Below, piece by piece: positions 51,036 through 58,974 of a stretch of DNA of 64,000 bases. Below the pieces are notes generated by a model, which did not search any database, had not been told where the DNA came from, and worked only from the letters and a program-made list of their open reading frames with translations. The stretch is taken from positions 1 to 64,000 of the forward strand of contig NZ_JACYUY010000023.1 of NCBI RefSeq assembly GCF_014842025.1, in the 5' to 3' direction. Within the stretch, counting starts at the first letter, position 1; the number at the start of each line of letters is the position of its first letter. The stretch is from Massilia sp. CFBP 13721 (lineage in GTDB: Bacteria > Pseudomonadota > Gammaproteobacteria > Burkholderiales > Burkholderiaceae_D). The translations under genes and the position numbers were made by a program.

Positions 51036-52165
51036 GTTTTGAACGGATTCCGCTCATTCAGCTCGCTCATGTAATCATCGATTCCGCCCGCCTCGCGCTC
51101 GAGGAAGCGTTCGATCGCGTCCGCGAACGACGGGTGCGCCAGCCAGTGCGCGGAGAAGGTGCGGGTCGGCAGGAAGCCACGCGCCATCTTGTGTTCGCCC
51201 TGGGCGCCGCCCTCGAAGGTCTTGATGCCTTGCTCGATGCAGAATTCGAGCGGCTGGTAGTAGGCGGCCTCGAAGTGCAGGCAGGGCACGTGTTCGAGTT
51301 CGCCCCAGTAGCGGCCGTACAGCGTGTCGGCGCTGTGGATCACCAGCGAGGCGGCGATCGCTTGGTGCTCGCGCTCGGCGATCACGAGCAGGATATTTTC
51401 CGGCATGGTGCGCCCGATGCGGCGCCAGAAGTCCAGGTTCAGGTAAGGCGTCGAATAGTGCGCGGCGTAGGTGTGGCGGTAGCAGCGATTGAAGAATTTC
51501 CAGTCGGCGTCCGTCGCATCAGCCCCGCGCACGCGGCGCAGCGTCACCCCGGCTTCGGCCACCTTGCGGCGCTCGGCGCGGATGTTCTTGCGCTTCTTCT
51601 GTTCGAGCGTGGCCAGGAATTCGTCGAAGCTGGCATAGCCCGGATTGAGCCAATGGAACTGGACGCCGCTGCGCAGCAGGAAGCCGGCCTCCTGCAACTG
51701 GCGCGCATGCGCTTCGGGCGGAAACAGGATGTGGGTCGACGAGACTTCGGTGGCGCGCTGCGTCGCCTGCAGCACCGCGATCAGCGCCGCGCGCGCCGCG
51801 TCGTCCACGGCCAGCAAACGCGGACCGGCCACCGGCGTAAACGGCACCGCCGCCAGCAGCTTGGGGTAGTACTCCAGCCCGTGGCGCTGGTAGGCGTCGG
51901 CCCAGGCCCAGTCGAACACGTACTCGCCGTAGGAGTGACCCTTCACGTACAAGGGCAGTGCTGCAGCCAGGGTGTCGCCATCATAGAGGGCGATGTACTG
52001 CGGCTGCCAGCCGCTCTCGGGCGAGGCGCTGCCCGATTCGTGCAGCGCGTGCAGAAAGGCGTAAGAAAGAAACGGATTGGCTTCGTCCTGCTGTGCCAGC
52101 AAACCATCCCAGGCTGGCTGGCCGATCTCGGACAGGGAAGATACGATATGCGTGCGATAATTCAA
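51032..52165 (-). CDS. FemAB/GNAT-like acyltransferase (PF04339 family)
   Basis: This 377-residue protein belongs to the family named after peptidoglycan-biosynthesis FemAB-like proteins. Recognisable segments are NPFLSYAFLHALHESGSASP, SAFGEYVFDWAWADAYQRHG-like GEYVFDWAWADAYQRHGLEY, HWLNPGYASFDEFLATLEQK and YGRYWGELEHVPCLHFEAAYY. It has no signal or membrane segment. Whether it adds an amino acid to peptidoglycan or acylates another molecule is unknown. The ATG at 52165 is divergent from nadE, 100 bp away. Confidence 0.85.
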   Translation of the reverse strand: MNYRTHIVSSLSEIGQPAWDGLLAQQDEANPFLSYAFLHALHESGSASPESGWQPQYIALYDGDTLAAALPLYVKGHSYGEYVFDWAWADAYQRHGLEYYPKLLAAVPFTPVAGPRLLAVDDAARAALIAVLQATQRATEVSSTHILFPPEAHARQLQEAGFLLRSGVQFHWLNPGYASFDEFLATLEQKKRKNIRAERRKVAEAGVTLRRVRGADATDADWKFFNRCYRHTYAAHYSTPYLNLDFWRRIGRTMPENILLVIAEREHQAIAASLVIHSADTLYGRYWGELEHVPCLHFEAAYYQPLEFCIEQGIKTFEGGAQGEHKMARGFLPTRTFSAHWLAHPSFADAIERFLEREAGGIDDYMSELNERNPFKT

Positions 52166-52264
52166 AATTGCTCTTTTATCTAACGAAATGCGCTAAAAGT
52201 GGTGTGTCGGAAGACCCGGCGCGGCTGCTGGCGTTCCGCACTTCTGCCATGCGAAAGAGGCTCA

Positions 52265-54313
52265 ATGAACAATCGATTCTATAACCTGTACTCTCACGGC
52301 TTCGCGCGCGTGGCCGTCGCCATTCCGCGCTGCCGCATCGCCGACCCGGCCTACAACGTCGACCAGACACTGACCCTGGCGCGCCAGGCGGCAGAGCAGG
52401 GTGCGGCCCTGGTCGCCTTTCCGGAACTGGGCATCTCCGCCTACAGCTGCGAGGACCTGTTCCACCAGAAGGCCTTGCTCGACGCATGCGAGGATGGCTT
52501 GCGCGCGATCGTCGACGCTTCCGTCAGCCTGTCCCTGGCGATGGTAGTGGGCCTGCCCCTGCGGGTCAATCACCAGCTGTTCAATTGTGCGGCGATCGTC
52601 GCGAACGGACGCGTGCTCGGCCTGGTGCCGAAGAGCTACCTGCCGAACTACGGCGAATTCTACGAGTCGCGCCAGTTTTCGGCCGCCGAATCGGCCGCCG
52701 TCGATGCGGTGGAGCTGTTCGGCGAGATCGTTCCTTTCGGCCCCAACCAGGTCTTTGAAGTCGAGAACCTGCCGCTGTTGCGCTTCCACGTCGAGATCTG
52801 CGAAGACGTCTGGGTGCCGGTACCGCCGTCTTCGTTCGCCGCGATGGCCGGGGCCACGGTGCTGGTCAACCTGTCCGCCTCAAACGTGCTGGTCGGGAAG
52901 AGCACCTACCGCCACCAGCTGGTGGGCCAGCAATCGGCGCGCTGCATGGCCGCCTACCTGTACACCTCGGCCGGCCGCGGCGAATCGACCACCGACGTCG
53001 CCTGGGACGGCCAGGCAATCATCTACGAAAAGGGCGAGCTGCTGGCCGAGTCGCCGCGCTTCCTCGACGAGTCGCACATCATCTTCGCCGACGTCGACCT
53101 CGAACGCATGTCGCAGGAGCGCATCCGCGCCACCACCTTCGCCCAGACGGCGCGCCGCCACGCGGACGAGATCAAGGCCTTCCGCGTCCAGCGCATGACG
53201 CTGGCGCTGCCGTTCGACGCGACGTTGCCCCTGAACCGCGAAATCGAACGCTTCCCCTACGTGCCGGCCAACCGCGCGCTGCGCGACGAGCGCTGCACCG
53301 AGGTCTACAACATCCAGGTGCAGGCGCTGATCCAGCGCCTGTTCTCGAGTGGCATCCAGAAGGTGGTGATCGGTGTGTCGGGCGGACTCGATTCGACCCA
53401 CGCGCTGCTGGTCTGCGCCGCCGCCATGGACCGCCTGGGCCTGCCGCGCACGAACATCCTCGCCTATACGATGCCCGGCTTCGCCACCAGCGGGCGCACC
53501 CTGCAGCAGGCGCATGCGCTGATGGACGTGGTGGGTTGCACGGCGCGCGAAATCGACATCCGCCCGAGCTGCCTGCAGATGCTCAAGGACTTGAACCACC
53601 CGTTCGCCGAGGGGGTGGAGCAGTACGACGTCACCTTCGAGAACGTGCAGGCGGGCGAGCGCACCAACCACCTGTTCCGCCTCGCGAACCACCTGGGCGC
53701 GATCGTGATCGGCACCGGCGACCTGTCCGAACTCGCGCTGGGCTGGTGCACCTATGGCGTGGGCGACCACATGTCGCACTACAACGTGAATGCCAGCGTG
53801 CCCAAGACCCTGATCAGCCACCTGGTGCGCTGGGTGGCGGAAACCGGGGCGGTCGTCGAGGGCGGGGCGGAAGTGCTGCTCAACGTCCTCGGCACCGAGA
53901 TCAGTCCCGAACTGGTGCCCGGAAAAGAAGGCGACGACAAGCCCGCGCAAATCACCGAAAACGTGATCGGCCCCTACGAGCTGCAGGATTTTAATCTGTA
54001 CTACATCCTGCGCTACGGCTTCACGCCCTCGAAGGTGGCGTACTTAGCGTACTCGGCCTGGCGCGCGAAGCACGAGGGCCGCTGGCCGGACGAGCATGGC
54101 GCACGCAACGAATACGACCTGGCCGCGATCAAGCGGGTCCTGGCGATCTTCCTGTGGCGCTTCTTCAAGACCAGCCAGTTCAAGCGCAGCTGCGTGCCGA
54201 ACGGCCCGAAGGTCGGCAACGGCGGCTCGCTCTCGCCACGCGGCGACTGGCGCGCCCCGAGCGATTCGGAAGCGACGGTCTGGCTCGACGACCTGGCGAA
54301 CATCCCGGACTGA
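52265..54313 (+). CDS. nadE: Glutamine-dependent NAD+ synthetase
   Basis: NadE makes NAD+ from deamido-NAD, ATP and glutamine. The 682-residue protein begins with a nitrilase-like glutaminase domain of the triad Glu (VAFPELGIS), Lys (LVPKSYLPNYGEFYE) and Cys (VEICEDVWVP). The synthetase domain has the P-loop VIGVSGGLDSTHALL near 375-390 and the C-terminal TENVIGPYELQDF. It is of the long glutamine-dependent type. The start at 52265 (MNNRFYNL) has AGAGG just upstream. It is followed after 26 bp by glnB, a linkage common in Burkholderiales. Confidence 0.96.
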   Translation: MNNRFYNLYSHGFARVAVAIPRCRIADPAYNVDQTLTLARQAAEQGAALVAFPELGISAYSCEDLFHQKALLDACEDGLRAIVDASVSLSLAMVVGLPLRVNHQLFNCAAIVANGRVLGLVPKSYLPNYGEFYESRQFSAAESAAVDAVELFGEIVPFGPNQVFEVENLPLLRFHVEICEDVWVPVPPSSFAAMAGATVLVNLSASNVLVGKSTYRHQLVGQQSARCMAAYLYTSAGRGESTTDVAWDGQAIIYEKGELLAESPRFLDESHIIFADVDLERMSQERIRATTFAQTARRHADEIKAFRVQRMTLALPFDATLPLNREIERFPYVPANRALRDERCTEVYNIQVQALIQRLFSSGIQKVVIGVSGGLDSTHALLVCAAAMDRLGLPRTNILAYTMPGFATSGRTLQQAHALMDVVGCTAREIDIRPSCLQMLKDLNHPFAEGVEQYDVTFENVQAGERTNHLFRLANHLGAIVIGTGDLSELALGWCTYGVGDHMSHYNVNASVPKTLISHLVRWVAETGAVVEGGAEVLLNVLGTEISPELVPGKEGDDKPAQITENVIGPYELQDFNLYYILRYGFTPSKVAYLAYSAWRAKHEGRWPDEHGARNEYDLAAIKRVLAIFLWRFFKTSQFKRSCVPNGPKVGNGGSLSPRGDWRAPSDSEATVWLDDLANIPD

Positions 54314-54339
54314 AAAAATCAACCAACACTGGAGCAGAC

Positions 54340-54678
54340 ATGAAACAGATTACCTGCGTAATCAAGCCGTTCAAACTCGACGAAGTGCGCGAAGCGCTGG
54401 CCGACGTGAACGTCACCGGCCTGACCGTCACCGAAGTCAAGGGCTTCGGCCGCCAGAAGGGCCATACCGAACTGTATCGCGGCGCCGAATACGTGGTCGA
54501 CTTCCTGCCGAAGGTCAAAATCGAAGTGGTGGTAGACGACGCCGTGGTCGACCAGGTGGTCGACGCCATCATCAAGGCCGCGCGCACCGGCAAGATCGGC
54601 GACGGCAAGATCTTCGTGCAGGACGTGCAGCAGGTGATTCGGATCCGCACCGGCGAGACCGGCGCGGACGCGGTGTAA
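54340..54678 (+). CDS. glnB: Nitrogen regulatory PII protein
   Basis: This 112-residue trimeric signal protein reports glutamine, 2-oxoglutarate and ATP to glutamine synthetase and NtrB. It has the PII start MKQITCVIKPFKLDEVREAL. The T-loop GRQKGHTELYRGAEY carries the uridylylation Tyr51 (the count gives Y51 in RGAEY), and the sequence ends GDGKIFVQDVQQVIRIRTGETG. The start at 54340 follows GGAGCAGAC. It lies downstream of nadE; no amtB is adjacent, which favours GlnB over GlnK. A hairpin CTGCGCC/AGGCGCAG follows at 54684-54708. Confidence 0.95.
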   Translation: MKQITCVIKPFKLDEVREALADVNVTGLTVTEVKGFGRQKGHTELYRGAEYVVDFLPKVKIEVVVDDAVVDQVVDAIIKAARTGKIGDGKIFVQDVQQVIRIRTGETGADAV

Positions 54679-54683
54679 CACCC

Positions 54684-54708
54684 CTGCGCCTGTCCCCTGT
54701 AGGCGCAG
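54684..54708 (+). terminator. Hairpin after glnB (possible terminator)
   Basis: CTGCGCC (54684-54690) and AGGCGCAG (54701-54708) form a stem of seven pairs with a 10-base loop, 5 bp after the glnB stop. The following TCTTGC is not a strong T-run, so termination is only possible. Confidence 0.4.
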
Positions 54709-54757
54709 TCTTGCAGGAAGGCGGGACGGGTCGCTCTCCATCCTCACGCTTTTCCAC

Positions 54758-54790
54758 GTTATCATTATTGTACTAATTGCAACTGATAAC
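54758..54790. promoter_or_regulatory. Inverted repeat GTTATCA-N19-TGATAAC upstream of the KaiC-like gene
   Basis: GTTATCA (54758-54764) and TGATAAC (54784-54790) are perfect inverted arms about 55-85 bp before the translation start, in an AT-rich stretch (TTATTGTACTAATTGC) that may hold the promoter. The core GTTATC/GATAAC also occurs before the cytochrome operon at 13643. Confidence 0.35.
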
Positions 54791-54792
54791 AG

Positions 54793-54834
54793 ACCTCGGG
54801 TGCGGCTTCCGCTCTCCTGCCCGAGGTGAGGAGA
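54793..54834 (+). promoter_or_regulatory. Alternative-hairpin leader of the KaiC-like gene
   Basis: ACCTCGGG (54793-54800) pairs with CCCGAGGT (54820-54827). Within its loop, TCTCCT (54813-54818) is the exact complement of the Shine-Dalgarno AGGAGA (54829-54834). The Shine-Dalgarno can thus either be free next to the first hairpin or be paired with TCTCCT. This is a sequence observation; a regulatory role is inference. Confidence 0.4.
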
Positions 54835-54840
54835 AACCAC

Positions 54841-56319
54841 GTGAGCGACATCGAAAAAATCCACACCGGTATCCCGGAACTCGACCTCGTGCTGCGCGGT
54901 GGCTTGCCGCGCTCGCGCGTCCATCTGGTCGAAGGGCGTCCGGGTTCAGGCAAGACGACACTCGGCCTGCGCTTCCTGATCGACGGCAGGGATAAAGGCG
55001 AGGCCTGCTGCTATATCTCGCTCTCCGAGACGGTCGCGGAATTGCGCGCCACCGCCGCCAGCCACGGCTGGTCACTCGAAGGTATCGAAATGCGCGAGGT
55101 GGTGCCGGCCGAGGTCAGCCTCGAACGCCAGCAAAGCGTGCTGTTTCCATCCGAAGCGGAGCTGGGCGAGACGATCGCATTGATCACCGATATCATCGAC
55201 GAGTGCCGGCCCATGCGCGTCGTCATCGACTCGATGTCGGAATTGCGCATGGTGGCCAACGATCCGATGCGCTACCGGCGCCAGATCGTCGTCCTCAAGC
55301 AGTTCCTGCTCAAGCAAGCCTGCACGACGATGCTGATGGACGACCTGACCGACGATCCGCGCCAATACGACCTGCAGGGAACGGTTCATGGCGTCATCAC
55401 GCTCGAGCAACGCGAGCGCGAATTCGGCGCGGCCCGGCGGCGCCTGCGCGTGGTCAAGATGCGCGGCGCCGATTTCCAGAGCGGCTGGCATGATTTCGCC
55501 ATCACCGGCAAGGAAGTGTATGTGTTCCCCAGCCTGATCGCCGATGAACATGCCAAGCAGGCAGCACGCGGCGTCATCGAGAGCCGTGTTCCCTCGCTCG
55601 ACCAAATGCTCGGCGGCGGGCTGGCGCGTGGCACTTCCGTCATGATCCTGGGGCCGACCGGCGCCGGCAAGTCGTCGCTCGCCCTCCAGTATGCGAACGT
55701 GGCGGCGGAACAGGACGAGCACGTCGCCTACTTCGCATTCGACGAAACCAAGGAAACGCTGCTCGACCGCGCCAACGGCCTGTCGATCCGCGCTTCCGAT
55801 GCGATCGGCGACGGCAGGATTTTCTGGGAGCGCATCAATCCATCGCGCATTTCACCGGGCGAATTCATCTGGAAGGTGCGGCGCCAGGTCGAGGACCACG
55901 ATGCGGCGGTCGTGGTGATCGACAGCGTGAATTCGTACCTCGAAACCATGCATGAGGAAACCTCACTGCTGCTGCAGATGCACGAGTTGCTGAGCTACCT
56001 GTCGAACCGGGGCGTGCTGACGATCCTGATCGTGGGCCAGTCTGGTCTGCTCGACAACGTGCACGATCCCCTCGACGTCGGCTTCCTCAGCGACACCGTG
56101 GTGCTGCTGCGCTTCTTCGAGTCCGGCGGCGACATTCGCAAGGCGATTTCCGTCCTGAAGAAGCGTCCCGGGCGCCACGAAACCATGATCCGCGAGTTTT
56201 CGCTCAATGCCGGCGGTGTCTGCGTCGGAGAGCGGATCGATGGGATGCAAGGCGTCCTGACCGGCGAGCCGCGCGCAGCGGACGAGCCGGCGTCCGGAAA
56301 AGTGCCTGCCGATGACTGA
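54841..56319 (+). CDS. KaiC-like double-RecA-domain ATPase
   Basis: This 492-residue protein has two KaiC/RecA domains, each with a Walker A: EGRPGSGKTTLG near 20-30 and LGPTGAGKSSLA near 265-275. Catalytic carboxylates appear in SLSETVAEL and AFDETKETL. The KaiC phosphorylation site Ser-Thr in the second domain is replaced: SHISTITDT of KaiC aligns with DVGFLSDT, so Gly-Phe stands in for Ser431-Thr432. Clock-type phosphorylation is therefore not expected. The start is GTG at 54841 with GAGGAG upstream (SDIEKIHTG). The gene overlaps the kinase gene by 8 bp. Confidence 0.9.
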   Translation: MSDIEKIHTGIPELDLVLRGGLPRSRVHLVEGRPGSGKTTLGLRFLIDGRDKGEACCYISLSETVAELRATAASHGWSLEGIEMREVVPAEVSLERQQSVLFPSEAELGETIALITDIIDECRPMRVVIDSMSELRMVANDPMRYRRQIVVLKQFLLKQACTTMLMDDLTDDPRQYDLQGTVHGVITLEQREREFGAARRRLRVVKMRGADFQSGWHDFAITGKEVYVFPSLIADEHAKQAARGVIESRVPSLDQMLGGGLARGTSVMILGPTGAGKSSLALQYANVAAEQDEHVAYFAFDETKETLLDRANGLSIRASDAIGDGRIFWERINPSRISPGEFIWKVRRQVEDHDAAVVVIDSVNSYLETMHEETSLLLQMHELLSYLSNRGVLTILIVGQSGLLDNVHDPLDVGFLSDTVVLLRFFESGGDIRKAISVLKKRPGRHETMIREFSLNAGGVCVGERIDGMQGVLTGEPRAADEPASGKVPADD

Positions 56320-57985
56320 TCCGCGCAAGTCCGATTGGCCGGTCAGTGTCGCCATCTGTGCGCCATTCGCACACGATGCGCCGGCGCTGGCACGCCTGTT
56401 CCGCAAGTGGGGCGCCTGGGTATGCACCTGCGCATCGGCCGAGGAAGTCGGCGCAGCCATCAGCGACAGGGAATTGACGCTGGTGGTCTTTACCGAGGAA
56501 GTGCTGGAAGCCTACGCCGCGCCGCTGGCGGCGGCATTGGGCGGACAGCCGGCCTGGTCGGACCTGCCCCTGATTGTGCTGAGCTCGGAAGCAGTGCGCG
56601 CGGGCGCGGGCAATCAATGGCGCTTCCTGCGCCAGTTCGCGAACCTGACGGTGCTGCAACGTCCATGTTCGGCCGATCTGCTGTACGCATCGTTCGAATC
56701 GGCTTGCCGGACCCGCGCCTGGCAGTACACGGTGCGCGACCAGATGCAGACCCTGACGGCGGCGGCCACGCTGCTCGAGCAGCGCGTACTCGAACGCACG
56801 TCGCAGCTGATGTCGGAAGTCGAAACGCGCAAACGCGTCGAGAGCGCCCTGAACGAATCGCGCAAGCTCGAAGCGCTCGGGCGGCTTACCGGCGGGGTCG
56901 CACACGACTTCAACAATTTGCTTCAGGTGGTGCAGGGCTCGGCGACGCTGCTGCCGCTGGTCAAGCCAGGCAGCGAAGCCTTCCAGCGCGCATTGGGGGC
57001 GATCGAGCGCGCCGCCACCCGCGGCGCCAAGCTGACCCAGCAGTTGCTGGCCTTTGGCCGGCGCCAGGCGCTGGCGCCCGGTGCGCTCGATATCGCCAGG
57101 CAGCTCGACGAAGCCGCAGGGCTGTTGCAGCAATCCTTGCGCGAACAAATTACCTTGACGCTCGAGGTCGCGCCCGGCCTGTGGCATGCCGATGCCGATT
57201 TGACGCAGCTCGAGGTTGCGCTGCTGAACCTGACCGTGAATGCCCGGGATGCGATGCCCGGCGGCGGGCAGGTCGTGATTGGCGCCCGCAACATGACGCT
57301 CCCCGCGCCGGGCCTGCCCACCGGGCTGACCGGCGATTTCGTGTGGCTGACGGTCGCCGACAGCGGTGCCGGCATGGCGCCCGAGGTCGCGCAGCAGGCA
57401 TTCGAGCCGTTCTTTACCACCAAACCGGTTGGCGCCGGTACCGGCCTGGGACTGAGCCAGGTCTACGGTTTTGCCGTGCAGTCGGGCGGCAGTGCATGGA
57501 TCGACACGTCGGCCACGGGCACGACGGTATCGATCCTGCTGCCGCGCAGCACGCAGGACGCGGTAAGCGGGGCCGCTGGCGCGAGCGGCGCCCGGCCCGC
57601 CATGCCTGCACGAGGAGGCCGGGTCCTGTATGTGGAGGACGATCCGGATGTCGCCGAGGCTGGCATGGCCGTGCTCGACGTCCTCGGCTGCAAGGCGATC
57701 CTGGTGCGCGACGCGGCCGCCGCGCTGGAGCAACCGCTGGCGCAGTTCGACCTGGTGTTTTCCGACGTGATGATGCCCGGGGAAATGGACGGCATCGACC
57801 TGGCGCGCGAGATCCGCAGGCGCCACCCCGGCCTGCCGGTGGTGCTGGCGAGCGGCTACATGATTGCGCCGGAACGGCTGGCTGGATTGAACATCGGTGT
57901 GCTGACCAAACCCTATTCGCAGGAAGCCTTGCGCCAGGCGTTTGCGGGATTGATGGCGGTCGCGCCCGCGCCCGCCGCGTGTTAG
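56312..57985 (+). CDS. Hybrid sensor histidine kinase with pseudo-receiver domain
   Basis: This 557-residue cytoplasmic kinase begins with a receiver-like domain (residues about 10-120) in which the phospho-Asp position reads VVFTEE, so it may be a pseudo-receiver. A coiled coil follows. The HisKA has GGVAHDFNNLLQ with His near 197; HATPase_c has LLNLTVNARDAMPGGG and GTGLGLSQVYGFAVQSGG. A C-terminal receiver has VLYVEDDPDVAEAG and FSDVMMPGEMDG, the latter with the phospho-Asp near 483. It overlaps the KaiC-like gene by 8 bp and likely signals with it. It converges with the TRIC gene with a 4-bp overlap. Confidence 0.9.
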   Translation: MTDPRKSDWPVSVAICAPFAHDAPALARLFRKWGAWVCTCASAEEVGAAISDRELTLVVFTEEVLEAYAAPLAAALGGQPAWSDLPLIVLSSEAVRAGAGNQWRFLRQFANLTVLQRPCSADLLYASFESACRTRAWQYTVRDQMQTLTAAATLLEQRVLERTSQLMSEVETRKRVESALNESRKLEALGRLTGGVAHDFNNLLQVVQGSATLLPLVKPGSEAFQRALGAIERAATRGAKLTQQLLAFGRRQALAPGALDIARQLDEAAGLLQQSLREQITLTLEVAPGLWHADADLTQLEVALLNLTVNARDAMPGGGQVVIGARNMTLPAPGLPTGLTGDFVWLTVADSGAGMAPEVAQQAFEPFFTTKPVGAGTGLGLSQVYGFAVQSGGSAWIDTSATGTTVSILLPRSTQDAVSGAAGASGARPAMPARGGRVLYVEDDPDVAEAGMAVLDVLGCKAILVRDAAAALEQPLAQFDLVFSDVMMPGEMDGIDLAREIRRRHPGLPVVLASGYMIAPERLAGLNIGVLTKPYSQEALRQAFAGLMAVAPAPAAC

Positions 57986-58590
57986 CGGCCCATCTGGATA
58001 TCGAATTTCCACGTTACCAGGCGCATCACGCTGATCGACAAGGCGCTGGTCCACAGCGCGAAGTCGTGCGAGACATTCGCATACAGTCCCAGCAGCAGGA
58101 ACATCCAGTTGCCGAGGAAGGCGCACAGCGCGTAGGGCTTGCCGTCCCTGAACACCATCGGCACCTCGTTGCAGACGATGTCGCGCAGCACGCCGCCGAA
58201 AATCCCCGTGATCACGCCCATCATCGACGCGATGAAGAGCGGCATGTTGGCGTCCAGCGCCGCCGAGGTGCCGGCAATCGAGAACAGGCCGAGGCCGACG
58301 GCGTCGGCGATCACGATCAGGCGTTCGGAGACGATGTGGCGCAGCGTGCGGATCAGCGGCGAGGCGATCAGGGCCAGCACGAAGATGGCGATCGCGTATT
58401 CCTGGTGCGTGACCCAGAACAGCGGACGGCGGTCGAGCAGGATGTCGCGCAGGGTGCCGCCGCCAAAGGCCGCGATGAAGGCGACCGTGAAGACCCCCAC
58501 CAGGTCCATGCGCTTGCGGCGCGCTTCGATGAAGCCGGAAAAGGCGCCGACCAGGATCGCCATGATTTCGATGAACTTGATGAGGGTCAT
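57982..58590 (-). CDS. TRIC-family cation channel (UPF0126)
   Basis: This 202-residue inner-membrane protein has seven hydrophobic segments in two related halves, each with the family's GG motif (FGGGTLRDIL and FGGVLRDIV). It also has VGAFSGFIEARRKRMDLVGVF. Bacterial members such as YadS and YicG are related to trimeric intracellular cation channels and can conduct K+. It overlaps the end of the hybrid kinase gene on the opposite strand by 4 bp. No direct link to the kinase is implied. Confidence 0.88.
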   Translation of the reverse strand: MTLIKFIEIMAILVGAFSGFIEARRKRMDLVGVFTVAFIAAFGGGTLRDILLDRRPLFWVTHQEYAIAIFVLALIASPLIRTLRHIVSERLIVIADAVGLGLFSIAGTSAALDANMPLFIASMMGVITGIFGGVLRDIVCNEVPMVFRDGKPYALCAFLGNWMFLLLGLYANVSHDFALWTSALSISVMRLVTWKFDIQMGR

Positions 58591-58642
58591 GCAGCAGGCT
58601 ATTCAGTGGGCATGTTGCTAGCCTAACACGGGACCCGTCGGC

Positions 58643-58953
58643 GTAGGGTGGGCGGCTACACTGGCCTATCTGCGTCAACGCGACGAATGCGCCGCCCACG
58701 CGTTCAAACGAGGCGGACCGCCGTGGTCGATCATCCCGCGCCATGACTTTCCGGGTGCTGGACATGGTCACGCTGTTCAACCGCGGCGGTCCGCCTATGT
58801 TGAACGCGTGGGCGGCGCCGGTGCCGCGTGAGTGCATCCGGGGTGCTGGATACGGTCACGCTGTTCATCCGCGGCGGTCCGCCTTGTTTGAACGCGTGGG
58901 CGGCGCAGATGCCGCGTGAATGCAAATGAACGGGGTGTAGCCGCCCACCCTAC
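58643..58953. repeat. REP/BIME-like repeat with duplicated, inverted central module
   Basis: The outer arms GTAGGGTGGGCGGCTAC and GTAGCCGCCCACCCTAC bound facing REP units. The inner 78-bp module (58715-58792) is the inverted form of that at 28083-28160, with about four mismatches. A shortened second copy (about 58841-58880, from GGGTGCTGG to GGCGGTCC) follows. The element fills most of the 384-bp gap between the TRIC gene and the phytochrome gene. Confidence 0.85.
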
Positions 58954-58974
58954 GCGCGTCGGCCAACGATGTAT

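Noticed and set aside
54841..57985. A true circadian KaiABC clock
   Set aside because: No kaiA or kaiB is nearby, and the Ser-Thr phosphorylation pair is replaced by Gly-Phe in the second domain.
56335..58626. 763-codon plus-strand frame running through the hybrid kinase and the TRIC gene
   Set aside because: It is out of frame with the kinase and antisense to the channel; the translation is Arg/Ala-rich without motifs.
58731..58925. Small protein genes within BIME-like elements (also 28095-28301, 38357-38548)
   Set aside because: These frames consist only of repeat sequence, recur wherever the repeat recurs and have no ribosome-binding sites.
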